The position numbers and the translations under genes are program-made. This document shows positions 7,752 to 15,175 of a stretch of 64,000 bases of DNA, piece by piece. The DNA comes from UBA2336 sp965227265 (GTDB lineage Bacteria; Bacteroidota; Bacteroidia; Cytophagales; Cyclobacteriaceae): positions 1,116,001 to 1,180,000 of the forward strand of contig OZ245738.1 of assembly GCA_965227265.1 (NCBI GenBank), read 5' to 3'. The notes beneath the pieces were generated by a model, which worked only from the letters and a program-made list of their open reading frames with translations, searched no databases and was not told the origin of the DNA. Position 1 is the first letter of the stretch. Each line of letters begins with the position of its first letter.

Positions 7752-9689
7752 ATGAACATTAAGATTACCCTGCCCGATGGCAGTGTCCGTGAGTATCCCC
7801 AAGGCACCACTGGTATGCAGGTCGCGCAGAGCATCAGCGAAGGTCTGGCGCGTGTCTCGTTGGCGATTGAAGTTGACGGAGAGATCAGAGATCTGGCCCG
7901 TCCAATTGATAAAGATTCAGCTATCAAGATATTAACGTGGAACGATGCTGGTGGGAAGTATTCCTTCTGGCATTCGTCTGCCCATTTGTTCGCAGAAGCA
8001 CTTGAAGAACTTTACCCAGGTACAAAATTTGGTATTGGACCTCCAATAGAGAATGGTTTCTATTATGACGTTGACTTAGGCGACAAACCTTTCGGTGATG
8101 ATGACCTCGCGAAAGTAGAGGCCAAGATGAAAGAACTTGCCAAGAAAGACAGCAAGTTCGAACGCAGGGATGTGACCAAAGCCGAAGCCCTAGACTACTT
8201 CACCAAGAAGGGCGATCCATACAAGCTTGAACTCATCAATGGTCTCGAAGACGGCAAGATTACCTTCTACCAGCAAGGCAACTTTGTTGACCTTTGCCGG
8301 GGACCACATTTGCCTCACACTGGCTTCATCAAAGCTGTCAAGTTATTGAATGTTGCCGGAGCATACTGGCGTGGAGATGAGAAGAACAAAATGCTCACCC
8401 GCATTTACGGCATAACGTTTCCTAAACAGAAAGAGCTTGATGAATATCTGTTCTTGTTAGAAGAGGCAAAGAAGCGCGATCACCGGAAGCTCGGTAAAGA
8501 ACTCGAGCTGTTTGCGTTCTCCGAGAAAGTAGGGATGGGCTTACCGCTTTGGTTGCCGAAAGGAACCTTGCTGCGTGAACGTCTCGAACAATTTTTGCGC
8601 AAGGCGCAGATCAAAGCCGGCTATGATCCTGTTGTTACTCCGCATATCGGAAGCAAGCAGTTGTATGTTACTTCCGGTCACTACGAAAAGTATGGGAAGG
8701 ATTCTTTCCAGCCGATCAAAACTCCGGACGAAGGCGAGGAGTTCTTATTGAAGCCAATGAACTGTCCGCATCACTGCGAGATTTATAAAACCAAACCACG
8801 TTCATACCGCGACCTTCCAATTCGCTTGGCAGAGTTTGGAACAGTATATCGGTACGAACAAAGCGGAGAGCTTCACGGCTTAACGCGTGTGCGTGGCTTT
8901 ACGCAGGATGATGCTCACATCTTCTGCCGTCCCGATCAGGTGAAGGAAGAATTTGTGAAAGTGATTGACCTGGTGATGCATGTGTTCAAGTCTTTAGGAT
9001 TTGAAAACTTTACAGCTCAGGTTTCGCTTCGCGATCCGCAGAACAAAGCAAAATATATTGGCGAGGACAACCTATGGGATCTGGCTGAAAAGCAGATCCA
9101 GGAAGCAGCTGATGAGCGTGGGTTGAAGACTGTAGCCGTTCAGGGCGAGGCAGCCTTTTATGGCCCCAAGCTCGACTTCATGGTTCGGGATGCCCTGGGC
9201 CGCAGCTGGCAGTTAGGAACGATTCAGGTGGATTATAATCTGCCCGAGCGCTTTGAGCTGGAATATGTAGGCTCAGACAATCAGAAGCACCGGCCTGTAA
9301 TGATTCATCGGGCACCGTTCGGTTCACTGGAGCGCTTTGTAGCCGTTTTGATTGAGCACTGCGGAGGTAATTTTCCGCTTTGGCTATCGCCAGATCAGAT
9401 CGCAGTATTGCCAATTTCTGAGCGCTTTAATGATTACGCGCAGAAAGTGATTGATACACTTAAAGAACTGGATATAAGGGGATTTTTGGATAATCGTGAC
9501 GAGAAGATTCAACGCAAGATCAGGGATGCTGAGGTTAAGAAAGTGCCTTATATGTTGATCGTAGGAGAACGCGAAGCAGCCGAAGGAAAGGTTTCCGTAA
9601 GGAGACACGGAAAAGGCGACTTAGGAACCCTGCTTTTGGATGAATTTGTAAACCAATTTAAAACCGAGGCAGCAACACCACTGGCCTAA
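7752..9689 (+). CDS. thrS: Threonine--tRNA ligase
   Basis: Cytoplasmic class II aminoacyl-tRNA synthetase that charges tRNA-Thr. The 645 residues include a TGS domain (about 1-62), the editing domain with the HSSAHLFAEALEELYPG motif, the catalytic core with zinc-ligand motif MNCPHHCEIY (Cys338), motif 2 (RLAEFGTVYRYEQSG, GLTRVRGFTQDDAHIFC), motif 3 (MIHRAPFGSLERF) and a C-terminal anticodon-binding domain. Length is normal and no key residue is missing. The sequence GCATATTTGCA about 20 bases upstream resembles a Bacteroidota -7 element. It heads the usual thrS-infC-rpmI-rplT order, but a 190-base gap with a repeat separates it from infC. Confidence 0.97.
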   Translation: MNIKITLPDGSVREYPQGTTGMQVAQSISEGLARVSLAIEVDGEIRDLARPIDKDSAIKILTWNDAGGKYSFWHSSAHLFAEALEELYPGTKFGIGPPIENGFYYDVDLGDKPFGDDDLAKVEAKMKELAKKDSKFERRDVTKAEALDYFTKKGDPYKLELINGLEDGKITFYQQGNFVDLCRGPHLPHTGFIKAVKLLNVAGAYWRGDEKNKMLTRIYGITFPKQKELDEYLFLLEEAKKRDHRKLGKELELFAFSEKVGMGLPLWLPKGTLLRERLEQFLRKAQIKAGYDPVVTPHIGSKQLYVTSGHYEKYGKDSFQPIKTPDEGEEFLLKPMNCPHHCEIYKTKPRSYRDLPIRLAEFGTVYRYEQSGELHGLTRVRGFTQDDAHIFCRPDQVKEEFVKVIDLVMHVFKSLGFENFTAQVSLRDPQNKAKYIGEDNLWDLAEKQIQEAADERGLKTVAVQGEAAFYGPKLDFMVRDALGRSWQLGTIQVDYNLPERFELEYVGSDNQKHRPVMIHRAPFGSLERFVAVLIEHCGGNFPLWLSPDQIAVLPISERFNDYAQKVIDTLKELDIRGFLDNRDEKIQRKIRDAEVKKVPYMLIVGEREAAEGKVSVRRHGKGDLGTLLLDEFVNQFKTEAATPLA

Positions 9690-9692
9690 AAA

Positions 9693-9771
9693 CGTCATTC
9701 TGAGCGTCAGCGAAGAATCCCCAATTCAGTACTCTAAAAGGGGATGCTTCGGCTAAAGCCTCAGCATGACG
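9693..9771. repeat. Dispersed intergenic inverted repeat, copy 3 (long form)
   Basis: A 79-base element bounded by CGTCAT (9693-9698) and its complement ATGACG (9766-9771). Inner complementary pieces (GAATCCCC against GGGGATGC, CTGAGCG against the right-hand CCTCAGC) make it able to fold as one long hairpin. Its TCTGAGCG and GCGAAG words match the two short repeats at 2715 and 4369. It sits between thrS and infC. Confidence 0.7.
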
Positions 9772-9792
9772 GGTAGTTTTGGTTGAGACTTG

Positions 9793-9820
9793 TTGTTTTG
9801 ATAGAATAAAGCGATATTTG
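9793..9820 (+). promoter_or_regulatory. Candidate promoter for infC-rpmI-rplT
   Basis: TTG at 9793-9795, a 19-base spacer, then TATTTG (C) at 9815-9820, similar to the Bacteroidota -33/-7 pattern although the -7 box lacks the two free bases. It would give a leader of about 50 bases before infC. The same ATATTTGCA word occurs before thrS. Confidence 0.35.
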
Positions 9821-9878
9821 CACCTCTTTTGTGAAATTTAAACAGTAGAACAGTATCAGTACAATAGGAAACAGGCCC

Positions 9879-10412
9879 ATGAGAAGGGGCCCACAAAGGC
9901 CGGAAGAGCCTTATAAAGTTAACGAACGAATAACTGCATCGAAGGTGCGGTTAGTTGGGGAGAACGTAAAGGTGGATGTATATTCCATTCAGGACGCGCT
10001 CAAGATCGCCAAAGACCAAAGTCTTGATCTGGTAGAGATATCTCCAAACGCTGATCCTCCGGTTTGTAAGGTTACTGACTATTCGAAGTTTAAGTACGAA
10101 CAGAAGAAGAAGCAGAAAGAGATCAAGTCGAAGGCTTTGAAAGTTGTGATCAAGGAGATCCGCTTTGGCCCGAACACGGATGAGCACGATTTCAACTTTA
10201 AGCTGAAGCATGCTCAGAACTTTTTGCAGGAAGGTTCGAAGGTAAAAGCCACAGTGTTTTTTGCCGGAAGAACAATCGTATATAAAGAACGTGGTGAGAT
10301 TCTGTTGCTGAAGTTTGCACAAGGTCTTGAGGAGTTTGGAAAAGTGGAGGGGATGCCAAAATTGGAAGGTAAACGGATGTCAATGTTCGTTGTGCCGAAA
10401 CCGAAGAAGTAA
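9879..10412 (+). CDS. infC: Translation initiation factor IF-3
   Basis: IF-3 binds the 30S subunit, keeps the subunits apart and checks the start codon. The 177 residues have the N-terminal domain (KVNERITASKVRLVGENVKVDVYS, DLVEISPNADPPVCKVTDYSKFKYEQKKKQK in segments), a lysine-rich linker helix and the C-terminal domain (KEIRFGPNTDEHDFNFKLKHAQNFL, KATVFFAGR, KMEGKRMSMF-like end). The start is an ordinary ATG at 9879 preceding MRRGPQRPEEPYK; the AUU start known from enterobacteria is not used here. It is 26 bases upstream of rpmI. Confidence 0.96.
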   Translation: MRRGPQRPEEPYKVNERITASKVRLVGENVKVDVYSIQDALKIAKDQSLDLVEISPNADPPVCKVTDYSKFKYEQKKKQKEIKSKALKVVIKEIRFGPNTDEHDFNFKLKHAQNFLQEGSKVKATVFFAGRTIVYKERGEILLLKFAQGLEEFGKVEGMPKLEGKRMSMFVVPKPKK

Positions 10413-10438
10413 TTGAGTTTAGTTTAATAGTTAATAAA

Positions 10439-10639
10439 ATGCCGAAAGTAAAAACCAAATCAGGAGCGAAGAAGCGGTTCAAAGTTACCGGTAGCGGTAA
10501 AGTGAAGCACAAGCGTGCCTTCAAGAATCACATCTTAACAAAAAAAGAAACCAAGCAAAAAAGAAGATTGGGTAAAAAAGCAATCGTTAAGTCTGGCGAC
10601 ATGAAAAACGTCAGGTTTATGATTCCCCACGCTTTATAA
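10439..10639 (+). CDS. rpmI: 50S ribosomal protein L35
   Basis: A 66-residue, highly basic ribosomal protein. The start MPKVKTKSGAKKRFKVTGSGK is the family signature, and the length is normal. It lies between infC and rplT as in most bacteria. The spacer to rplT is unusually long (109 bases) and holds a small hairpin. Confidence 0.97.
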   Translation: MPKVKTKSGAKKRFKVTGSGKVKHKRAFKNHILTKKETKQKRRLGKKAIVKSGDMKNVRFMIPHAL

Positions 10640-10708
10640 GATATCAGCGCCCTGAAAAGCGTTGAAGTTTAGGTTTTATTGTTTAACCCGGTTGTTGAGC
10701 CATAAGAG

Positions 10709-10720
10709 TTCCGAAAGGAA
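10709..10720 (+). promoter_or_regulatory. Small GNRA hairpin in the rpmI-rplT spacer
   Basis: TTCC-GAAA-GGAA forms a perfect four-pair stem with a GAAA tetraloop, 28 bases before the rplT start. L20 is known to autoregulate in other phyla by binding a leader that mimics its rRNA site; whether this hairpin takes part in such control is a guess. Confidence 0.3.
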
Positions 10721-10748
10721 ACGCCACCAGCCAAAAAATTAAAAATTT

Positions 10749-11093
10749 ATGCCACGTTCAGTAAACAGTGTAGCGTCTCGCGAGAGAAGAAAAAGAATTC
10801 TGAAGTTAGCCAAAGGTTTCTTCGGTCGTAAGAAAAACGTTTGGACAGTTGCGAAAAACGCAGTTGAAAAGGGTCTCGTGTATGCGTACCGCGATCGTAA
10901 ACAAAAGAAGAGAGAGTTCAGAGCAATCTGGATCCAGCGTATCAATGCAGGCGTTCGCCCGCATGGCTTAAGCTACTCTTCCTTCATTGGAAAGCTTAAA
11001 AAATCAGGCATCGATCTGAATCGTAAAGTCCTTGCTGACTTAGCGATGAACCACCCGGAAACATTTGATGCCGTGGTGAACAAAGTGAAGTAA
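10749..11093 (+). CDS. rplT: 50S ribosomal protein L20
   Basis: A 114-residue basic protein that binds 23S rRNA early in large-subunit assembly. The signature runs through MPRSVNSVASRERRKRILK, AKGFFGRKKNVWTVAKNAVEKGL, YRDRKQKKREFRAIWIQRINAG and YSSFIGKLKKSGIDLNRKVLADLA. The length is slightly below the usual 117-120. It closes the translation cluster and is followed by a strong terminator 5 bases after its stop. Confidence 0.97.
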   Translation: MPRSVNSVASRERRKRILKLAKGFFGRKKNVWTVAKNAVEKGLVYAYRDRKQKKREFRAIWIQRINAGVRPHGLSYSSFIGKLKKSGIDLNRKVLADLAMNHPETFDAVVNKVK

Positions 11094-11097
11094 TTTG

Positions 11098-11124
11098 AAA
11101 GGGGCGAAAGCCCCTTTTGTTTTA
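11098..11124 (+). terminator. Intrinsic terminator after rplT
   Basis: AAAGGGGC, a GAAA loop, then GCCCCTTT gives an eight-pair stem (11098-11117) followed by TGTTTTATT. It starts five bases after the rplT stop codon and fits a rho-independent terminator. Confidence 0.85.
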
Positions 11125-11146
11125 TTAACCTATTGATATTGAAGTT

Positions 11147-11338
11147 GTGAATCGCTCAAAGAAAATATTCGCTGGCTTGGCTGTGGTCTTCATAATTGCT
11201 TTGTTTTACGCCAGTTATGATATCTCTACCCGCACTACATTCCCCGGTTCCAAGCCCCAATTGAAAGAGCGTCTGCAAAAGAAGTACCTTCAAAACGACA
11301 CTTTAGCAACAGATTCTGTATCCCAAATACGGAAGTAG
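11147..11338 (+). CDS. Small single-span membrane protein
   Basis: A 63-residue protein with a basic N-terminus (MNRSKKIF), one hydrophobic helix (residues about 7-23, IFAGLAVVFIIALFYASY) and a charged C-terminal tail ending QIRK. The start codon is GTG at 11147. It follows the rplT terminator by about 20 bases, so its transcript may depend on read-through or on its own promoter. I do not recognise the family; a short anchored protein with this layout is plausible as a real gene because the helix and positive-inside charge pattern are coherent. Confidence 0.55.
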   Translation: MNRSKKIFAGLAVVFIIALFYASYDISTRTTFPGSKPQLKERLQKKYLQNDTLATDSVSQIRK

Positions 11339-11634
11339 GTTCTTTTATCCACGTATTTGACATTTTATCCGTAAAAATCGCAGGTTACCGATTCAACAAT
11401 GGCAGATTTATCGGTCGCGCATACATTTACATCAGATTAAAGCCAACTATAGACAATGATTATCCCCCGGGGTCAAGGACTTCGGGGGATTTTCTGTTTT
11501 AGAGGGTTTCAATTTTCATCCAAACGACATTTCCTTGTCGGATTCTACACCTTAGGGTTACAATTACGAACGCTGCGGGATTTTATCAGTAAATTTCTGC
11601 TCTGAGGCAACCCTTTTGCCAATCGCCCCGTCTT
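11339..11634. other. Gene-free stretch with terminator, possible small RNA
   Basis: No convincing ORF in 296 bases. It holds a six-pair stem (ACCGAT near 11388 with ATCGGT near 11410), the terminator hairpin at 11462-11490, and a CGACA/TGTCG hairpin near 11525. The first half could be the 3' end of the rplT transcript or an independent small RNA. As I recall, a 6S-type RNA is reported downstream of rplT in Bacteroidales; I cannot confirm one here. The second half must contain the sigma-factor promoter. Confidence 0.4.
11462..11500 (+). terminator. Intrinsic terminator in the rplT-sigma factor gap
   Basis: ATCCCCCG (11462-11469) and CGGGGGAT (11483-11490) form a perfect eight-pair stem with a 13-base loop, followed by TTTCTGTTTT. 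It ends whatever transcript crosses 11340-11460. Confidence 0.8.
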
Positions 11635-12216
11635 GTGAAAAATTTTTTGTTAAACGAGGAATCGCCTATGAGGCTACTGCTGGAAGGTTGTAAGAAAAAC
11701 GACCGTGAAAGTCAGCGTTTGCTGTACCAGCACTACTATGCTTACGCGATGAGCATTTGCCTGCGCTACTGCCGCTCCCTCGAAGAAGCAAAAGAAATTG
11801 TGAATGACGGATTTATGAAAGTGTTTCAAAAACTGGATCAACATGAAACAGAATCATCCTTTAAAGGATGGTTGCGGAAGATCATGGTTAATTCAGCCAT
11901 TGACCATTATCGCAAAGAATCGAAACATTATAATCATGTAGAGGCTTCGGCTGATAAGATTTTTGAACCTACCGTGGGTACTGTGTTGGATGATATTTCC
12001 TATGCAGAGCTGATTGGTATGATTCAGCATTTGTCTCCGGGTTATCGCGCAGTGTTTAACCTTCATGTAATTGATGGATTTACACATGAAGAGATTTCTA
12101 AAATCCTGAATATCTCAGAAGGCACATCCAAGTCAAACCTGATGAAAGCCCGCGAGAATCTAAAAGAAATGATAAGTAAAGCAAACCGTAAAGGTGCTTA
12201 TGCAAAATATGTCTGA
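11635..12216 (+). CDS. ECF-family RNA polymerase sigma factor
   Basis: Sigma-70-family extracytoplasmic-function factor of 193 residues. Region 2 lies at about 27-95 (RLLYQHYYAYAMSICLRYCRSLEEAKEIVNDGFMKVFQKL in parts, then FKGWLRKIMVNSAIDHYRK). Region 4 lies at about 128-180 (LSPGYRAVFNLHVIDGFTHEEISKILNISEGTSKSNLMKARENL in parts, a helix-turn-helix for the -35 box). The GTG at 11635 is the first start; an ATG at 11668 (MRLLLEG) is an alternative. Its stop overlaps the next gene by eight bases, which indicates translational coupling with a membrane regulator. It probably directs the operon that runs to 16582, possibly including itself. Confidence 0.92.
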   Translation: MKNFLLNEESPMRLLLEGCKKNDRESQRLLYQHYYAYAMSICLRYCRSLEEAKEIVNDGFMKVFQKLDQHETESSFKGWLRKIMVNSAIDHYRKESKHYNHVEASADKIFEPTVGTVLDDISYAELIGMIQHLSPGYRAVFNLHVIDGFTHEEISKILNISEGTSKSNLMKARENLKEMISKANRKGAYAKYV

Positions 12217-13504
12217 CAACGAACTCGATAACCTGTTTAAAGAAGCAGCGGAAGGGTTCACACCACCACAGGATGCTTCGGCCTGGACCCAAATGGCTTC
12301 CATGCTGGATAAAAACCCGGTTAAACCGCCAAGCTTATGGAATTGGAAAACAATTTCAGTTTTGGCTGTGAGCGGATTAATTGCTGTCTCAACAGTTTGG
12401 TATGCAACAACGGGTAATCAGGAAAAGATTTCTAAAACAAATGAGAAGAATGGAGCTAATAACGCAACTCAGAGCGTTGTTCAGGAGCAGAAGGAACAAC
12501 CGCACGCAACGGATAACGAAAATTTCGCATCAACGCAATCAGTGGAAAATAAAAGTAGCGGAGCTCGTGCTTTAACGAATGCCGAGTCTGAAGTTGATAA
12601 TAAGCAAAAGGAAACAAATCTATTCACCCAGAGAAAGTCCGAAGGAGGTAAAGGAAATGATTCCGGAACAATTCATAAAGATGAAAAAAGCTTAACTGGA
12701 AATGAGCAACAAGTTTTAGCAAGTGTTGATCAATCAATTACACAACGTGTTGTAACGGATTCTGAAAACAATTCTCCTGCTGCTTCAATGAGAGTAGAAA
12801 ATGTAGCGCTAGTAAATGATTCAGCTCAAACTACGGATAAGACTTTAAAGCCTGATTCAACAACAAACGTTTCAAGGATTGCTGATAAGAAGGATGATAA
12901 AGTTAGGTCAGAAGCAAGGTTTAGTATTAAGGCAGCTTTTTCGCCCGATTTTTCATCGGTCAATTATTTTTCTGCCGGTAAGACTGGATCTAATTATGGA
13001 CTGTTAGTTGGATACTCGCTTAATAATCGCTGGTCGGTATATACCGGAGTTATTTCTTCCCGAAAGCTTTACGATACAAAAGATGTTGAAGGAACTTACA
13101 ACTGGAATGATCACGACTATCCGATGAAAGAGCTTGATGGCGACTGCCGCATACTTGATATCCCGCTTAACGTGTATTATACCTTCTTCCCGGAACGTTC
13201 TTTTTCAATAAAGGCTGGTTTAGGTTTTTCTTCCTACATCATGCGAAAGGAAAAGTATGTTTATTGTGTAGATAATTATGGAGACAATGCCTACTATGAA
13301 CAAAACGTGAATGGCAAAAACAACGAATGGTTCAAAGTAATGAATGTATCCGTTATGGTTTCAAAGACAATTTCTAACAGACTGTCTGCTGAGTTTGAAC
13401 CTTTTGTAAAAGCCCCCTTAGCCGGTGTGGGTGAGGGCAAGGTTTCACTGGTTAGTATGGGGGCTTTTATTAATCTTAAATACGATCTGTTCATTATCAA
13501 ATAA
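12209..13504 (+). CDS. Membrane protein with anti-sigma-like N-terminus and barrel-like C-terminus
   Basis: A 431-residue protein. Residues 1-45 are a short cytoplasmic-looking region (MSDNELDNLFKEAAEGF), residues about 46-68 one membrane helix (ISVLAVSGLIAVSTVWYA), residues about 70-230 a low-complexity Asn/Gln/Ser/Lys-rich linker, and residues about 235-431 strands typical of Bacteroidota outer-membrane beta-barrel proteins (YGLLVGYSLNNRWSVYTGV, FSIKAGLGFSSYIM). The ATG at 12209 is preferred over GTG 12194 and ATG 12200 because homologous proteins beside ECF factors begin this way. The overlap with the sigma gene suggests it controls or senses for it. This role is inferred. Confidence 0.7.
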   Translation: MSDNELDNLFKEAAEGFTPPQDASAWTQMASMLDKNPVKPPSLWNWKTISVLAVSGLIAVSTVWYATTGNQEKISKTNEKNGANNATQSVVQEQKEQPHATDNENFASTQSVENKSSGARALTNAESEVDNKQKETNLFTQRKSEGGKGNDSGTIHKDEKSLTGNEQQVLASVDQSITQRVVTDSENNSPAASMRVENVALVNDSAQTTDKTLKPDSTTNVSRIADKKDDKVRSEARFSIKAAFSPDFSSVNYFSAGKTGSNYGLLVGYSLNNRWSVYTGVISSRKLYDTKDVEGTYNWNDHDYPMKELDGDCRILDIPLNVYYTFFPERSFSIKAGLGFSSYIMRKEKYVYCVDNYGDNAYYEQNVNGKNNEWFKVMNVSVMVSKTISNRLSAEFEPFVKAPLAGVGEGKVSLVSMGAFINLKYDLFIIK

Positions 13505-13509
13505 ACTGT

Positions 13510-14334
13510 ATGAATAAACTCTTACGATTATTGCCCTTATTATTGTATGTTTTCCTAATGCTGTATTCTGGTTGCTCGGGTAATGATGAACCCAAACCAT
13601 TCGATTGTTCATCAAGCGATTTGACTATTGTGCTGGCAACCAATGGTAATACTGATCCAACTACTTGTTCAACTAGTAATGGAAGCATTGCAGTTGAAGC
13701 AACAGGCGGTAAAGAACCTTACAAGTTTAAGATCGGAACCGGAAGTTTTGGAAACAACGCATTGTTTTCAAATCTGGGGGCTGGTGTATTTACAATAACC
13801 GTTCAGGATGCAAATAAGTGTGAAAGGGAATTTGATGTGGAATTGGTTGCTCCCGGTGCACCTGCTGCCACGGTTGTAAAAACACAAGATACAAATTGCA
13901 TAGCTCCTGGAAATGCCACTATCACTGTTGAAGCTTCAGGTGGATCTGGAACCTATGAATATAAATTGGACGGTGGTGCCTTTGTAATTAATCCTGTTTT
14001 TGAAGCTATCAAGGCCGGCAGCCACAGCATAACGGTTAGAGATGATGCAGGTTGTGTTATAACCATCAATACTTCTGTATCAAAAGGTAATACGGGGGTC
14101 GATTATGTTCATGATATACTTCCTATTTTTCAAGCAAAATGTCAATTTACAGGTTGTCATCCTGATAATGGTGATTGGTTTACGTACTCCGTAGCGAAAT
14201 CGCATGCTGCTGATATAAAGGATAAGACCGCAAGCGGAGCGATGCCAAAAAGCCCGGCACCAGGAGGTTCTCTTTCAGCAGATCAAAAAGCATTGATTGC
14301 CTGCTGGGTGGATGATGGAGCTCCTCAAAACTAA
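13510..14334 (+). CDS. SprB-repeat lipoprotein with CX4CH cytochrome-like C-terminus (copy 1)
   Basis: A 274-residue lipoprotein: signal peptide and lipobox ending at Cys22 (LYSGC), then two SprB-type Ig-like repeats (about residues 32-115 and 116-195; CSTSNGSIAVEATGGKEPYKF, FTITVQDANKC). Residues about 200-274 resemble a class I c-type cytochrome domain (VDYVHDILPIFQAKC, GAMPK, LIACWVDDGAPQN). The putative haem site is C211-QFTG-C216-H217, four residues between the cysteines rather than two, with Met in GAMPK as a possible sixth ligand. It is followed by a paralogue with identical motif positions. Redox function is likely but unproven. Confidence 0.78.
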   Translation: MNKLLRLLPLLLYVFLMLYSGCSGNDEPKPFDCSSSDLTIVLATNGNTDPTTCSTSNGSIAVEATGGKEPYKFKIGTGSFGNNALFSNLGAGVFTITVQDANKCEREFDVELVAPGAPAATVVKTQDTNCIAPGNATITVEASGGSGTYEYKLDGGAFVINPVFEAIKAGSHSITVRDDAGCVITINTSVSKGNTGVDYVHDILPIFQAKCQFTGCHPDNGDWFTYSVAKSHAADIKDKTASGAMPKSPAPGGSLSADQKALIACWVDDGAPQN

Positions 14335-14353
14335 AGTTAATTGAAGAAAGATC

Positions 14354-15172
14354 ATGCTTTTAATTCTTTTCAGAAGTTACAGGTACATTTTTGTTTTAAG
14401 TGTATTCATTACGTTACACGGTTGTGCTGGCAACGATGATCCTAAACCGATTGATTGTTCCGCGAGTGGTTTGACTGTTACGGTGGAAGGTGTAGATCCA
14501 GAAAGTTGTGCAGCTCTTAATGGTTCGATTACGGCTACTGTTACAGGTGGTACAGAACCTTATACGTATGCGTTGAATACAGGAGTGTTTGGTTCAACGG
14601 CTTCATTTATAGCGTTAAGTGCTGGCGATTATGTTGTCCGTGTTAAAGATAAAAACGGATGTACGGTTAATTCATCTGAAGTCCAGCTACGGATACCGGG
14701 TAGTACACTTTCCGCAACGACCGCTACACAACCGGATACAGAATGTTTAAGTAATAACGGCAGCATTACCGTTACTGCATCCGGAGGAACTGGTCCATAT
14801 CAGTATAAGATCGGGGCTGGTGGATTTGGAGGCACAACAACTTTTGGATCACTGGCAAATGGAAACTATACAGTTACAGTACAGGATGCTGAAGGATGTG
14901 TATTTCCAAAAGCCGTAGTTGTGCAAAGAGGGGATACAGGCACAAGCCTACTTACTGATATTCAGCCCATTATTAACGCCAATTGTGCGATATCCAATTG
15001 CCATAATGGTTCGGAGCAACCTAACCTAAGCACCCTTCAAGGCATCATTAGTAATGCAGCGGATATAAAGGCTGAAACTCAAAGTGGAAGAATGCCAAAA
15101 GAAGGTAGTTTATCATCTTCCGAGAAAGCTAAGATAGCCTGCTGGGTTGATGACGGGGCAAAGAATAATTAA
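14354..15172 (+). CDS. SprB-repeat lipoprotein with CX4CH cytochrome-like C-terminus (copy 2)
   Basis: A 272-residue paralogue of the preceding protein with the same order: lipobox at Cys24 (LHGC), two SprB repeats (ESCAALNGSITATVTGGTEPY, TECLSNNGSITVTASGGTGPY), and the cytochrome-like domain (LLTDIQPIINANC, SGRMPKEG, KIACWVDDGAKNN). The haem-type motif C211-AISN-C216-H217 falls at exactly the same residues as in copy 1. The two genes are separated by 19 bases, consistent with tandem duplication followed by divergence of the repeats. It is likely exposed on the periplasmic or cell-surface side of the outer membrane. Confidence 0.78.
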   Translation: MLLILFRSYRYIFVLSVFITLHGCAGNDDPKPIDCSASGLTVTVEGVDPESCAALNGSITATVTGGTEPYTYALNTGVFGSTASFIALSAGDYVVRVKDKNGCTVNSSEVQLRIPGSTLSATTATQPDTECLSNNGSITVTASGGTGPYQYKIGAGGFGGTTTFGSLANGNYTVTVQDAEGCVFPKAVVVQRGDTGTSLLTDIQPIINANCAISNCHNGSEQPNLSTLQGIISNAADIKAETQSGRMPKEGSLSSSEKAKIACWVDDGAKNN

Positions 15173-15175
15173 TAT

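Noticed and set aside
13510..15172. Repeated DNA here as a CRISPR array or transposon
   Set aside because: The repeats are protein-level SprB modules in two paralogous genes, not identical DNA repeats with spacers.
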